DNA of 64,000 nt from Bradyrhizobium septentrionale (GTDB lineage: Bacteria; Pseudomonadota; Alphaproteobacteria; Rhizobiales; Xanthobacteraceae): the NCBI RefSeq assembly GCF_011516645.4, contig NZ_CP088285.1:4978501-5042500 (forward strand), in the 5' to 3' direction. The position numbers and the translations under genes are program-made. The number at the start of each line of letters is the position of its first letter. The stretch's first letter is position 1. The notes below the pieces were generated by a model that saw only the letters and a program-made list of their open reading frames with translations, ran no database searches and was not told the DNA's origin. This document shows positions 17,201 through 25,574 of the stretch, piece after piece.

Positions 17201-17247
17201 TCGGGTGCGTAGGGCGCGCTGAACGGGGGCGGGAGCGGGTCGGGCAT
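14242..17247 (-). CDS. putA: Bifunctional proline dehydrogenase / glutamate semialdehyde dehydrogenase PutA
   Basis: A 1001-residue PutA that oxidises proline to glutamate in two steps with FAD and NAD+. The N-terminal half is the proline dehydrogenase barrel (VDAEEADRLELSLDVM, LVKGAYWDTEIKRAQERGLD, ATHNALTVATI). The C-terminal half is the aldehyde dehydrogenase with ISPWNFPLAIF, VVFTGSTEVARSI and the catalytic Cys794 in SAGQRCSALR. It lacks the N-terminal ribbon-helix-helix DNA-binding domain of enterobacterial PutA, matching the roughly 1000-residue Bradyrhizobium enzyme. The start at 17247 follows AAGGAACC. A Lrp-type regulator is divergent. Confidence 0.97.
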   Translation of the reverse strand: MPDPLPPPFSAPYAPDDAAIAGRLRQDATSGAEAEVRIDRTATRLIEAIRANDDPLGGVEDMLREFALSTKEGLALMVLAEALLRVPDARTADQFIEDRLGQGDFVNHETRSSAFLVNASAWALGMSARVIQPGETPQGTIGRLTKRLGAPAVRAATRQAMRLMGSHFVLGETIEAALARAQSHTARGSRYSFDMLGEGARTADDAQRYFESYARAIEAIGKAAGDQALPDRPGISVKLSALHPRFEAVSRARVMTELVPLLIDLARRAKAFDLNFTVDAEEADRLELSLDVMSAALADPSLAGWSGFGLAIQAYQKRAAEVIDYIDALARGLDRRMMVRLVKGAYWDTEIKRAQERGLDGYPVFTRKAMTDLNYVACARKLLALRPRLFPQFATHNALTVATILELADDPTSFEFQRLHGMGEALYAQLGEDRPEIAHRTYAPVGSHRDLLAYLVRRLLENGANSSFVALAADNRVSIVDLLRRPAEIVGSDNNAAHSGIPLPADLYRPQRENSHGIEFGERTALHALTSAIAAERKAAPNVVATSTTEQANAAVAAARHGFKPWNGTPATRRAAILNKAADLLEQRRAHFLALLQSEGGKTLDDALSEVREAIDFCRYYAAQGQKLFGEPEAMPGPTGESNALALRGRGAFVAISPWNFPLAIFLGQVTAALMAGNAVIAKPAEQTPRIATEAVALLHQSGVPRSALHIVQGDGAVGAALVAHPAIAGVVFTGSTEVARSINRTLAAKDGPIVPLIAETGGINAMIVDATALPEQVADDIVTSAFRSAGQRCSALRLLFVQDDVADRMIEMIAGAARELKIGDPSDPSTHIGPVIDAEAKQRLDAHIARMKQEARVHLVGEAPAGNFVAPHIFELSAASQLREEVFGPILHVVRYRAERLGDVLAAIETTGFGLTLGIHSRIDDTIEHVIDRLQVGNIYVNRNMIGAVVGVQPFGGSGLSGTGPKAGGPHYLTRFATEQTVTINTAAAGGNAALMAGVE

Positions 17248-17287
17248 GACGGTTCCTTCAGGGTTGCACGGAATACCTACGCGCACA

Positions 17288-17326
17288 CGAACCGTAGTTC
17301 GATAGACAAATTAGCAGATTTGCCTT
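17288..17326. promoter_or_regulatory. Candidate PutR/Lrp binding sites in the putA-putR intergenic region
   Basis: CGAAC-CGTA-GTTCG at 17288-17301 is a perfect 5-bp inverted repeat. TAGCAGATTTGCCTT at 17312-17326 agrees with about 11 of 15 positions of the Lrp consensus (YAGHAWATTWTDCTR). Both sit between the divergent putA and regulator starts. Confidence 0.5.
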
Positions 17327-17361
17327 AGAAAATCAGGATCAATCGGAAAGTTGCCGTAGAT

Positions 17362-17826
17362 ATGACAGAGATCGACAAGACAGACCGCAAAATCCTCTCG
17401 ATCCTGCAAGGGGATGGAAGGATTGCCAATGTGGAGCTCGCGGAAAGGATCGGGCTGTCGCCGACCTCGGTCGGCGAGCGGCTGAAGCGGCTGCAGCGCG
17501 ACGGCTTCGTCGAGGGCTATGGCGCACGGCTCAATCCGCACCGGCTTGGGCTCGGCCTGCTGGTGTTCGTCGAGGTGCTGCTCGACAAGACCACGCCCGA
17601 CGTGTTCGAGCGCTTCGCCAAGGCGGTCCAGACCGCGCCGGAAGTGCTGGAGTGTCACATGGTGGCCGGCGGCTTCGACTATCTGGTCAAGGCGCGCGTC
17701 GCCAACATGACCGCCTATCGCAGGTTTCTCGGCGAGACCCTGCTGGCGCTGCCGGGCGTGCGCGAAACGCGAACCTACGCGGTGATGGAGGAAGTCAAGC
17801 GCGACGCGCCGTTGCCGGTCGGTTGA
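17362..17826 (+). CDS. putR: Lrp/AsnC family regulator, probable proline-responsive PutR
   Basis: A 154-residue AsnC-type regulator. The N-terminal helix-turn-helix (VELAERIGLSPTSVGERLKR) is followed by the RAM ligand domain (MVAGGFDYLVKARVANMTAY). In alphaproteobacteria PutR of this family activates the divergent putA when proline is present, and the arrangement here is the same with 114 bp between the starts. The evidence for the job is mainly this context. Confidence 0.92.
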   Translation: MTEIDKTDRKILSILQGDGRIANVELAERIGLSPTSVGERLKRLQRDGFVEGYGARLNPHRLGLGLLVFVEVLLDKTTPDVFERFAKAVQTAPEVLECHMVAGGFDYLVKARVANMTAYRRFLGETLLALPGVRETRTYAVMEEVKRDAPLPVG

Positions 17827-17906
17827 TATGCGCCCGATGTGATCCACAGCCATGCGCGGGATGTCTTGGCATCGCGCCGCACCCGCGATAATCCTCTTGT
17901 TGTTTT

Positions 17907-17953
17907 GACGCGTTTTCTTCACGCGAACCGGTGTCCACTTCGCTTGAAAACGC
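17907..17953. repeat. Intergenic palindrome, family B
   Basis: GACGCGTTTTCTTCACGCGAA, then ACCGGTGTCCACTTCGCTTG and AAAACGCT. It lies upstream of the next gene; an open frame runs into it but its codons there are repeat-derived. Confidence 0.8.
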
Positions 17954-17972
17954 TCTCCTTGAGTTGGGGCCA

Positions 17973-18629
17973 ATGGTGATGAAAGACGCCGATCAGCCGA
18001 TACGTTTGATGCGGACCGGATTTGCCGGTGCGCTGGCTGTGTTCATGCTGTCCTTGCCACCAGCGGCTCCGGCCCGCGCGGCTGAGCTCAGCTCGGGAAT
18101 CATGCAACTCTATACGTCGGTCTCGATCTATCCGCCGTCGGCCTCGACGATGACGGTCTGCTACGGCTTCGTGTGCCGGCGCCGCGAGATGCTCGATTTC
18201 AGCGCGGCCGACAGGGCGGCCCTGGGCAAGATCATGGCCGGTGGCCGCGCCAGTGCCGCCGCCGAACGCGCGGCCATGCAAAAGGCCGTGATCTGGCTCG
18301 ATCGCCGGATGGGGCCGATCCTCGGTACCGACAAGCGCGTGGCCAAAGCGGACTTCCGCGCCAACGACGACAAGCACAATTACGATTGCTGGGACACCAC
18401 CCGCAACACGACCAGCCTGATGCTGGTGATGCAGGCCTGGAACCTGTTCAAGTTCCATGACGTCGGCGATCCCCACTACCGCGGATTTTCGCTGGGGCAA
18501 ACGCCGCACAACACCGCCGTCCTGGTCGAGCGCGCCACCAAGGTGGAATGGGTTGTCGATCTCTGGCCCCGCGGCTATCTGCAACCGCCTGACGTCATGA
18601 CCGTCGCCCAATGGGTGACGGAAGATTGA
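17973..18629 (+). CDS. Exported protein with possible Cys-His-Asp site
   Basis: A 218-residue protein with a hydrophobic N-terminus ending PARAAELS, a probable signal peptide. Two cysteines occur in VCYGFVCRRR (63 and 68). Further on DKHNYDCWDTTRN places Cys139 at the start of a predicted helix, TPHNTAVLVE places His179 on a strand, and EWVVDLWPR places Asp196. This Cys, His, Asp order and spacing resemble transglutaminase/papain-like folds, though I cannot name the family. The start within MVMKDADQ is uncertain (17973 or 17979); the part upstream is repeat-encoded. It could be a periplasmic cysteine peptidase or amidase (inference). Confidence 0.75.
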   Translation: MVMKDADQPIRLMRTGFAGALAVFMLSLPPAAPARAAELSSGIMQLYTSVSIYPPSASTMTVCYGFVCRRREMLDFSAADRAALGKIMAGGRASAAAERAAMQKAVIWLDRRMGPILGTDKRVAKADFRANDDKHNYDCWDTTRNTTSLMLVMQAWNLFKFHDVGDPHYRGFSLGQTPHNTAVLVERATKVEWVVDLWPRGYLQPPDVMTVAQWVTED

Positions 18630-18824
18630 ACGGCTTGGTGTTGCCGCGCGCGCGTTCCGTGGTGTTCCATTCCCATTGATTATAGGGATAGTTAGCTGCG
18701 TCATTGGCGCTGGAACCGAGCTCCAAGGTTCGAAACAAGCTCGACAAATACCTTCCACGCCCACCACCATAAGAACCAAGTGACGCGATAAGACGAACGG
18801 CATTCGGTCAACCCGAGGCACGAT

Positions 18825-20888
18825 ATGCGCTTACGTCCGATCTGCACCGATGCCGCTGTCAGCGGTGTTCGTTTCCAACTGTTTCTGTTGCTGGCGCTTG
18901 CGCTCGCCGGCCCGGCGCGCGCCGGCGACGTCGAGGACTGCAACGGGCCGCCGACCGACAAGGCCGAGGCGGCGTGCTCGGCCATCATCAGCGATGCCGC
19001 ACGGTCCACCGACGATCGGTCCAAGGCTTTTGCCGGCCGCTCGCGATTCTATATCGCCCGCGGCAAGATCGATCAGGCCTTGGGCGATGCCGATGCCGCG
19101 CTTCAGCTCAATCCGCAATTCGTGTCGGCGCTGATTGCGCGCGGCTATGTCCAGCAGCGCAAGGGCAGCCTGGATCAGGCCCGCGCCGATTTCGATCGCG
19201 CGATCGAGCTCGAGCCGAAGAGTCCGTTCGGCTACCTCGCGCGCGGCAATCTGCGCGCCGACCAGCGCGCCTGGACTGACGCGATCTCGGACTACGACCA
19301 GGCCATCACGCTGCGGCAGGATCTCCCCGCAGCCCATGTAGGGCGCGCGCGGGCCTATGTCGAATCCGGACAGCCCGACGCGGCGCTGGCCGACGCCAAC
19401 ACCGCGATTGCCGTCAACGCGAGCACGCCGAACGCGTTCTACTGGCGCGGCCAGGCCTATCGCCGCAAGGGCGACATCGATCGTGCGATCGAGGATTTTT
19501 CGCGTGCGATCGCGCAGGCGCCGCAGACCGAGCGCAACGCCTATTTCGCCCGCGCCCAGCTCTACAGCGCCAAGGGCGATTACGCGCGCGCGATTGCCGA
19601 CTTCGACAGGCTGCTGACGGTCCTTCCCGGCAACAAGGAGATCCAGGAGCAGCGCCAGCAGGCGGTCGCGATGCAGGCCGAGCTCGCCAAATCGGGCGCA
19701 GCCGCGCCATCACCGACCACGCCGGCTCCCGCCGCACCGGCGGCGCAACCATCCGCCGCGGTGCCGGCTTCCAGCAACCAGCAGATCGAGCAGGCAAAGC
19801 AGTTTATCGCACAGGGCAATTTCGCCGGCGCGATCAACAATCTCAGCCAGGTGCTGAGCGGCGACCCGCGCAACGAGGCGGCGCTGCGGCTGCGCACGCA
19901 GGCCTATTCACGGCTCAACCGGCTGGCGGAAGCACGCAACGATCTCAACGACCTGCTCAAGCTCAAGCCGGATGATCCGCAGCTGCTCGCCTTCCGCGCG
20001 CTCAATGCCGCTGGCTTGCGGCAGTTCGACGATGCCACGGCCGACGCCACGCGCGCGATCACGCTCGATCAGAATAACTCGCTGGCCTATCTCGCCCGCG
20101 GCCTCGTCAAGGCCAGCACCGGCAAGGTGAAGGACGCGCTCGCCGACTACGATCATTCGATCTCGCTCAACGCCAAGGAGACGCTCGCCTTCACCGAACG
20201 CGGGCTCGCCTATTTCAACCTCAATCAGCTCGACAAGGCGCTATTGGATTTCGATCAGGCGCTGGCGCTGGTGCCGACCAATCTGATCGCCAAATCGTGG
20301 CGCGGCCTTGCGCTGATGCTCAAGGGCCGCACCGACGAGGGGCTGGTCGATATCAACGCCGTGCTGGAGCGAGTCCCCAACAATCCCACGGCGCAGCTCG
20401 GCCGCGGGCTCGCGATGCTGACCTCGGCCCAATACGACCGCGCCATCGCCGCGTTCGACCAGATCGTCGCACGGGCGCCCAACGATCCCTTCGCGCATGT
20501 GCTGCGCGCGCGGGCCTATCTCGGGCTGAAGAAGCCGGATGACGCGATGAAGGATCTCAATCTGGTCCTCAGCTCACGTCCCGATTATCAGGCCGCGCTG
20601 ACGTTGCGCGGCATCACCTGGTCGACGCTGCGCAACTACGACAAGGCGGTCGAGGATCTCGATCGGGCGATTGCGCAGAAGGAGACCGTGGAGGGCGTGT
20701 TCGCGCGCGCGAAGGCGCATGAGGCGCTCAACCACACCGACAAGGCGACCGAGGATTTCCGCAAAGCCACCCAGCTCGCGCCGTCGAGCGTGTTCGACGT
20801 GCTCGCGCAGGCCGAGTCCAAACGCAAGATCCAGGAATTGTCGAAGAAGGTGCCATGCGGCACCGGTCAGGGCGGCACCTGTCTGTAA
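18825..20888 (+). CDS. Large exported TPR-repeat protein
   Basis: A 687-residue protein with a signal peptide (LFLLLALALAGPARAGDVED) and two blocks of tetratricopeptide repeats separated by a Pro/Ala-rich linker at about residues 287-315 (APSPTTPAPAAPAAQPS). Typical repeat signatures are ALDQARADFDRAIELEPKSP-like, with many DA-x-x-DYDQAI units. TPR arrays hold protein-protein contacts; the protein probably works in the periplasm. No partner gene is next to it, and the exact role is unknown. Confidence 0.9.
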   Translation: MRLRPICTDAAVSGVRFQLFLLLALALAGPARAGDVEDCNGPPTDKAEAACSAIISDAARSTDDRSKAFAGRSRFYIARGKIDQALGDADAALQLNPQFVSALIARGYVQQRKGSLDQARADFDRAIELEPKSPFGYLARGNLRADQRAWTDAISDYDQAITLRQDLPAAHVGRARAYVESGQPDAALADANTAIAVNASTPNAFYWRGQAYRRKGDIDRAIEDFSRAIAQAPQTERNAYFARAQLYSAKGDYARAIADFDRLLTVLPGNKEIQEQRQQAVAMQAELAKSGAAAPSPTTPAPAAPAAQPSAAVPASSNQQIEQAKQFIAQGNFAGAINNLSQVLSGDPRNEAALRLRTQAYSRLNRLAEARNDLNDLLKLKPDDPQLLAFRALNAAGLRQFDDATADATRAITLDQNNSLAYLARGLVKASTGKVKDALADYDHSISLNAKETLAFTERGLAYFNLNQLDKALLDFDQALALVPTNLIAKSWRGLALMLKGRTDEGLVDINAVLERVPNNPTAQLGRGLAMLTSAQYDRAIAAFDQIVARAPNDPFAHVLRARAYLGLKKPDDAMKDLNLVLSSRPDYQAALTLRGITWSTLRNYDKAVEDLDRAIAQKETVEGVFARAKAHEALNHTDKATEDFRKATQLAPSSVFDVLAQAESKRKIQELSKKVPCGTGQGGTCL

Positions 20889-21090
20889 CGCGGCAACCCC
20901 GCCGCGGCGGGCGCTTCCCGGAGTAAAAAATATGTGTCGGCGCGCGATCGATGGCGGCCGAAAAAAGGTCACCGCCGTGGCGCGCGGGCACCGTGCCCGC
21001 TCCGCCGAACGTCACGTGGTCTGGTGTGTGGATCGGCCCCCACTCCCGGATGGCGTCCGAGAGTGCGCCGCCGGATCTGGCGCTATTGCG

Positions 21091-21291
21091 CTAGACCTTC
21101 AAATTCTCGGCTGACGTCTTGCCGCGATTTGCAATCTCTTCGTATTCAACTGTCTGGCCTTCGTTGAGGCTCTGAAGACCAGCCTTCTGAACCGCTGAAA
21201 TATGCACGAAAATATCTTTGCCGCCCGTTGCGGGCTGGATGAAACCGTAACCCTTGGTCGGGTTGAACCACTTCACTGTACCTTTGGGCAT
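21091..21291 (-). CDS. Cold-shock family protein
   Basis: A 66-residue CspA-type protein that binds single-stranded RNA and DNA. Both RNP motifs are present: KGYGFIQP and DIFVHISAV. The first residues [16 protein letters not shown] fit the family exactly, so the ATG at 21291 is used rather than the longer frame. The segment upstream to about 21420 is free of genes and could hold a long 5' leader as in other csp genes, but no structure was worked out. Confidence 0.96.
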   Translation of the reverse strand: MPKGTVKWFNPTKGYGFIQPATGGKDIFVHISAVQKAGLQSLNEGQTVEYEEIANRGKTSAENLKV

Positions 21292-21565
21292 TCCAGTCGT
21301 CTCCGCGGAATCAATCGAAAACAGACCAGCCGGTCCCCGCACAAACCGGCTTGTCCGTAACTACAGGATAGCAGTTTGGAAAAAGCTGGGTAGATCAAAC
21401 GACGGTGTGTTTTTGACCGGAAACAACCCGCTTTGCGGGGATTTGGTTGGTTTCATGGTCAATTTTTGCGCTGCAAAAAAGTGTCGGTTCCAGCGACCCA
21501 TATTGGATCAATGGCCCCGCGCGTAGGTCTTCCGCCGGCGCGCGGGGGTTCAAATCGACCGCATC

Positions 21566-21877
21566 TCAATAGGTCGCGGTGAGGTATTCGACGATCTTGC
21601 CGACGTCGGCATCGTCGATCGGCGCGCCATAGACCTTGATCATCTTGGTCACCTCGGCCTGCCAGAAGTCCTTCTTGAACTTCTCGCCCTGCGGCTGGGT
21701 CTTGATGTAGTCGGCCGAGTGGCAGGCGGTGCAGTTGTTCTGCGCCACCTCGAGGTTGGGACCCGGCTTGAACGCCGCGGTCTCCTCGGGAACCTTGTAG
21801 TTCACGGGCGCGGCGATCGCGGCGCCGATCGAAAGCGCAGCGATCGCGGCGAGTGAGGCAAGCAGCTTGCTGGTCAT
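21566..21877 (-). CDS. sorB: Cytochrome c subunit, SorB-like
   Basis: A 103-residue exported cytochrome c. The signal peptide ends at about residue 23 (IAALSIGAAIAAPVNY), the heme motif CTACH is at 49-53, and a Met near KMIKVYGAP could be the sixth ligand. The gene starts 11 bp after the molybdopterin subunit, so the two probably form a sulfite:cytochrome c dehydrogenase of the SorAB type in the periplasm. The symbol rests on this pairing. Confidence 0.85.
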   Translation of the reverse strand: MTSKLLASLAAIAALSIGAAIAAPVNYKVPEETAAFKPGPNLEVAQNNCTACHSADYIKTQPQGEKFKKDFWQAEVTKMIKVYGAPIDDADVGKIVEYLTATY

Positions 21878-21888
21878 GATGCTTCTCC

Positions 21889-23088
21889 TCACGCCGCGGT
21901 GACGCGCACGGTTTCGACGACGTTGCGCAGATAGCCGGCCGGATTCCACAACGGATCCATCGGCTGGGTGTCGCCGGCATTGTTGGTGGCACGCACCTTC
22001 AGGTCTGAGGGGCCGGCCGCGAGCTTGACCGGCAGCTTCCATTCGCGGAACGCGTATTTGCCGAGATCCTTGCCGAGCCTGGCCGGCATCCAGCTCTTGC
22101 CGCCATCGGTCGAGACCGCGACCTCCTTGATGCCCTTGCCGCCGTCGAAGGCGATACCGCGCAGCATGGTGCGGCCTGCCTTGAGCTTGGCGCCGTCGGC
22201 GACGCTTGTGATGAACGAGCGCACCGTGAAGCGGTTGATCGGGATCGTCGCCTTCGGTGCGGTGCCGGGCTCGACCGCGTTGTTCGGCGTATCCGGAATC
22301 CGGTAGGCCGACTTCATCCAGAAGCCCTCGAACACACTGTCGATGACGTTGATCTCGTTGAGGTGCTTGACCCAATAGGTGCCGTAATAGCCGGGCACCA
22401 CGAGGCGGAGCGGGAAGCCGTTGAGGAACGGCAGGTCCTCGCCGTTCATGCCCCAGGCCAGCATCACCTCGCCGTCGCGCGCGTGGTCGATATCGAGCGC
22501 CTTGACGAAATCCGGGGTCTTGTCGCTGACCGGACCGTCCATGCCGTTGAAGGTGACCTGTTTGGCGCCGGCCTGCACGCCGGCCATGTCGAGCACGGTC
22601 TTCAGCGGCACGCCGTGCCAGCGCGCGCAGCCCATCGCGCCATTGCCGAGCTGGCCGCCGGCGACCCGCGGATTGAAGAAGCCGCGGCTGTTGCCGGAGC
22701 ACTGGTTGACGGCGACGAGCTCGGTCGCCTTCAGCTTCCTGATATCGTTCAGCGACAGTTTGAGCGGCTTGTCGACCTTGCCCTTGATCTCCAGCGTGAA
22801 CTTGTCCGGATCGAGATTGTAGGGGAGGTCGGCGAGGTGATAGCGGACGAAGAATGCGTTGTTCGGCGTCAGCGGGCCGTCATTGAAGATCGCAAACGGC
22901 GTTTCCAGCTGCGGTGGCCGGCTGGTCAGGCCTATCATCGGGCGCTTCTGCGGGTAGCGCACCAGCGGCCGTTCGCCATTGCCGAACGGCAGCGTCACCG
23001 TGTCGAGGGCAAAAGCGCCCCTTGCTCCCAGCCCCGTCACCAACGCGGCCAACCCGGCGCGCTTCATCAAGTCTCGTCGATCGAGCAT
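21889..23088 (-). CDS. sorA: Molybdopterin sulfite dehydrogenase subunit, SorA-like
   Basis: A 399-residue protein with a Tat signal (RRDLMKRAGLAALV), a sulfite-oxidase-type molybdopterin domain with the molybdenum ligand Cys130 in AVNQCSGNSRGFF, and a C-terminal Mo-co dimerisation domain (TVRSFITSVADG to the end). The ATG at 23088 is preceded by GGAGGAAGC. It oxidises sulfite, or a related oxyanion, and gives electrons to the cytochrome encoded next. Sulfite detoxification during sulfonate use is the usual role. Confidence 0.9.
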   Translation of the reverse strand: MLDRRDLMKRAGLAALVTGLGARGAFALDTVTLPFGNGERPLVRYPQKRPMIGLTSRPPQLETPFAIFNDGPLTPNNAFFVRYHLADLPYNLDPDKFTLEIKGKVDKPLKLSLNDIRKLKATELVAVNQCSGNSRGFFNPRVAGGQLGNGAMGCARWHGVPLKTVLDMAGVQAGAKQVTFNGMDGPVSDKTPDFVKALDIDHARDGEVMLAWGMNGEDLPFLNGFPLRLVVPGYYGTYWVKHLNEINVIDSVFEGFWMKSAYRIPDTPNNAVEPGTAPKATIPINRFTVRSFITSVADGAKLKAGRTMLRGIAFDGGKGIKEVAVSTDGGKSWMPARLGKDLGKYAFREWKLPVKLAAGPSDLKVRATNNAGDTQPMDPLWNPAGYLRNVVETVRVTAA

Positions 23089-23257
23089 TCCGCTTCCTCC
23101 GAAGCTGTTCTGTCGTGAGCCGGTCATCACCAGGCTCACCCTTGCCTTGCGCGCGTTCGCATCATGGAATGCGCACGTCCGCAAATGTCGCACCTGACAA
23201 CCGCAAGTCAATTGAGCTTTCGCAGCGTCCAACGGCGTTGCGTCGCAACAACGAAAA

Positions 23258-23283
23258 GCCCCGGTCGCATTGGCGACCGGGGC
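23258..23283 (-). terminator. Rho-independent terminator for the small exported protein gene
   Basis: GCCCCGGTCGC and GCGACCGGGGC form an 11-bp perfect stem with loop ATTG. Read on the minus strand it is followed by CTTTTCG. It lies about 25 bp after the stop of the 23309-23536 gene. Confidence 0.85.
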
Positions 23284-23308
23284 ATTTCGATCCAACCGGA
23301 GGGATCGA

Positions 23309-23536
23309 TCAGTAGCAGACGTTCACGGTGCGATAGCGATAGCCGTAGGGCGTCAGTACCAGGCGGGTGGCGTAGCAGCCGGAGTCGACGAAGCCGACGG
23401 CGATGCCCGGGCCACCCCAGAAGTGATGGTGATGCGGATGCCAGAAGAACGGCTTGGCGGAGGCCGAGGTCGGCGCCAGCGCGGCGGCACCGAGGGTTGC
23501 GGCGGTAGCGAGAGCAAGCGTGACTTTGCGAAGCAT
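23309..23536 (-). CDS. Small exported histidine-containing protein
   Basis: A 75-residue protein. The N-terminal signal peptide (KVTLALATAATLGAAALAP) is cleaved near SASA-KP, leaving about 47 residues with WHPHHHHFWGG and a C-terminal pair of cysteines (GCYATRL and VNVCY). A His cluster could bind metal, but this is not shown. It has its own terminator. Proteins of this type are frequent in Bradyrhizobium; no function is known to me. Confidence 0.8.
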   Translation of the reverse strand: MLRKVTLALATAATLGAAALAPTSASAKPFFWHPHHHHFWGGPGIAVGFVDSGCYATRLVLTPYGYRYRTVNVCY

Positions 23537-23701
23537 GGTCGTCTCCTTCAGATGCGCGTTGAACTCTGTCGCGGCGCGGTTGCAGTGTTACCCATCGCCA
23601 GTCAGTCGCATCCGGCATCGGGCCTGTTCGAGCATCTCTGCTGAACGCGCGCTTGGATGTGCGGCAGGTCACACTCGGAGTGGGGTGGAAGATGAACCCG
23701 G

Positions 23702-25456
23702 TCAGGCCGCGACGGCGCGACGGTCGTCGACCAGCGCGGACAGGATGCGGGTCGCTTCGACGGTGCGCACGGTCATCGGCTCGTTGCGGCCGCGGATCGC
23801 GACCTCCTGGGCCGGCAGCGCATCGTCGGCAAGGCCGGCGGTGACGCGCACCTCGTCCGAGATCACCGCCTCGCAGGCCAGCGCCTTGGTCATGTCCTGC
23901 AGCCTTGCCGCAACGTTGACGGCATCGCCGAGCGCGGTGAACACCATGTGGTCGCGATAGCCGATATCGCCGACGATCACCTCGCCGCCATGGATGCCGA
24001 TGCCGAAGCGGATCGGCTCGCGCAGATCGTGGCTGAGGAACTGGTTCAGCTCGTCGATATTGGCCGCGATCAGCGCTGCCGCGCGCAACGCCTGACGGCA
24101 GGCCACCTGCCGATCGGTGGTGAGCCCGAACAGCGCCAGCATGCCGTCGCCGATGAACTGGTTCGGCCGCCCGCCGGCTTCCAGCACCGCCTGCGACACT
24201 GCGCCGAGGAAGCGGTTGACAATGAACACGGTGTCGAACGGCAGCCGTTTCTCGGCAAGCTGCGTCGAGCCGCGCATGTCGACGAACATGCTGACGAGAT
24301 AACGCTCCTGGCCGACCCGCGTCGGATGGGTGGCGTGCGCATTCGCCGACATCGTGTGCGGCAGGAACAGCTGGAAGAAGTTCAGGTCGGCGGTCGGCCG
24401 CAACTGGCAGGCCAGCCGGATCGACGGATCGTCAGTGCCGACCCGGTGCAGCACGAAGGCTTCGCGCGGCGAGGGTTCGGGCAGGGCAGCATGATCGCCG
24501 ATGATGCGGATGCGGCAGGTCGAGCAGCGCGCGCGGCCGCCGCAGACGCTGGCATGCGGCACGTTGTAGCGCAGGCTCGCTTCCAGCACGCTCAATCCCT
24601 TCGGCACCCGCAGCGTACGACCGTTGCCGTAGGACAGCGCGATCATGCCGCCGCGGCGCTCCAGCAGGGCACGCGCGCCGCGCGCCAGCAGCACGAGGCC
24701 GAGCAGCCCGAGATAGCCGATCGTCAGGCGGTCCGTGATCTTCTCGAGCGTGGTCGCCTGCGCCGCCGTGCCGAGCTTCTGCACCGACAGCTCCTCGCGC
24801 CGCCAGTCGGGGTCCTGATAATCTTCCATCGTGGCACGGCCGCCCTGATAGATGCCGAGCATCGCCAGGGTCGGGATCAGCACCGCGGCAGCGAGCAGGT
24901 ATGGTGCGGCGCGCGCAAAGAACGGACGCAGCCGCAGCCAGAAATACAGGCCGATGCAGCCATGCACCCAGGCGATCACCAGCACCGCCAGCATCAGCCA
25001 CAGCCGGTTCGGTGCCGAGATGAAGAACGTGTACAGCTCTTGCGGGTAGAGTTTCTCCTGCCCGTACAGGGTCTGGCCGAGCCGCGCGCCCACAACGTGC
25101 GCAACGATCAGCATCGGGACGCTGAGGCCGAGCGTGAGCTGTAGCGGCTCGATCGTCTTCCAGTGGAACTCGCGGCGCTGATACAGCGCCCAGATGCCGA
25201 GCGCGGTGTGCACCAGGCAGGAGCTGTAGAAGGTGATCGCGACCGGCAGGAATTGCCAGAATTCGGTGTGGTAGTACACCCCGATCGCCAGCGCCTCCGT
25301 CGAGATATTGCCGAGCGCGTGGTTGAGGAAATGGCTGATCAGGTAGGCGAACATGATCGCCCCCGTGACCAGGCGGACCTGCCGCAGGCCAACGCCGCGG
25401 GCCAAATCCTGTAGATCCTGCAGGTGCTCGCGCGAGGGGGAGGCCATGTGATTCAT
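23702..25456 (-). CDS. Membrane-anchored adenylate cyclase with 2Fe-2S domain (CyaC-like)
   Basis: A 584-residue protein in three parts. Residues 28-260 hold about six membrane helices resembling diheme-b anchors of succinate dehydrogenases, with helix histidines 42, 46, 83, 120 and 165 as possible heme ligands. Residues 270-365 form a plant-type ferredoxin domain with Cys305, 311, 314 and 350. Residues 385-570 form a class III cyclase with metal aspartates D393 (FVDMRGST) and D437 (FIGDGML), and N514/R518. Sinorhizobium CyaC is a redox-responsive cyclase with such an anchor. Redox control of cAMP is therefore likely (inference). The start could also be 25447 or 25465. Confidence 0.9.
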   Translation of the reverse strand: MNHMASPSREHLQDLQDLARGVGLRQVRLVTGAIMFAYLISHFLNHALGNISTEALAIGVYYHTEFWQFLPVAITFYSSCLVHTALGIWALYQRREFHWKTIEPLQLTLGLSVPMLIVAHVVGARLGQTLYGQEKLYPQELYTFFISAPNRLWLMLAVLVIAWVHGCIGLYFWLRLRPFFARAAPYLLAAAVLIPTLAMLGIYQGGRATMEDYQDPDWRREELSVQKLGTAAQATTLEKITDRLTIGYLGLLGLVLLARGARALLERRGGMIALSYGNGRTLRVPKGLSVLEASLRYNVPHASVCGGRARCSTCRIRIIGDHAALPEPSPREAFVLHRVGTDDPSIRLACQLRPTADLNFFQLFLPHTMSANAHATHPTRVGQERYLVSMFVDMRGSTQLAEKRLPFDTVFIVNRFLGAVSQAVLEAGGRPNQFIGDGMLALFGLTTDRQVACRQALRAAALIAANIDELNQFLSHDLREPIRFGIGIHGGEVIVGDIGYRDHMVFTALGDAVNVAARLQDMTKALACEAVISDEVRVTAGLADDALPAQEVAIRGRNEPMTVRTVEATRILSALVDDRRAVAA

Positions 25457-25574
25457 GATCGGCAAGTCTAGTGCTTAATTCCCGCGCTGAACACCACCAC
25501 GGGTGTCCGGACGGGCCGTGACAGCGGGCACTGCAGCACGTTGACACTCCGTTAAGAGTCGAACAAAAAGCGCC

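Noticed and set aside
17931..17972. N-terminal extension MSTSLENALLELGP of the exported protein
   Set aside because: Encoded by the family B repeat and placed before the signal peptide without a ribosome site.
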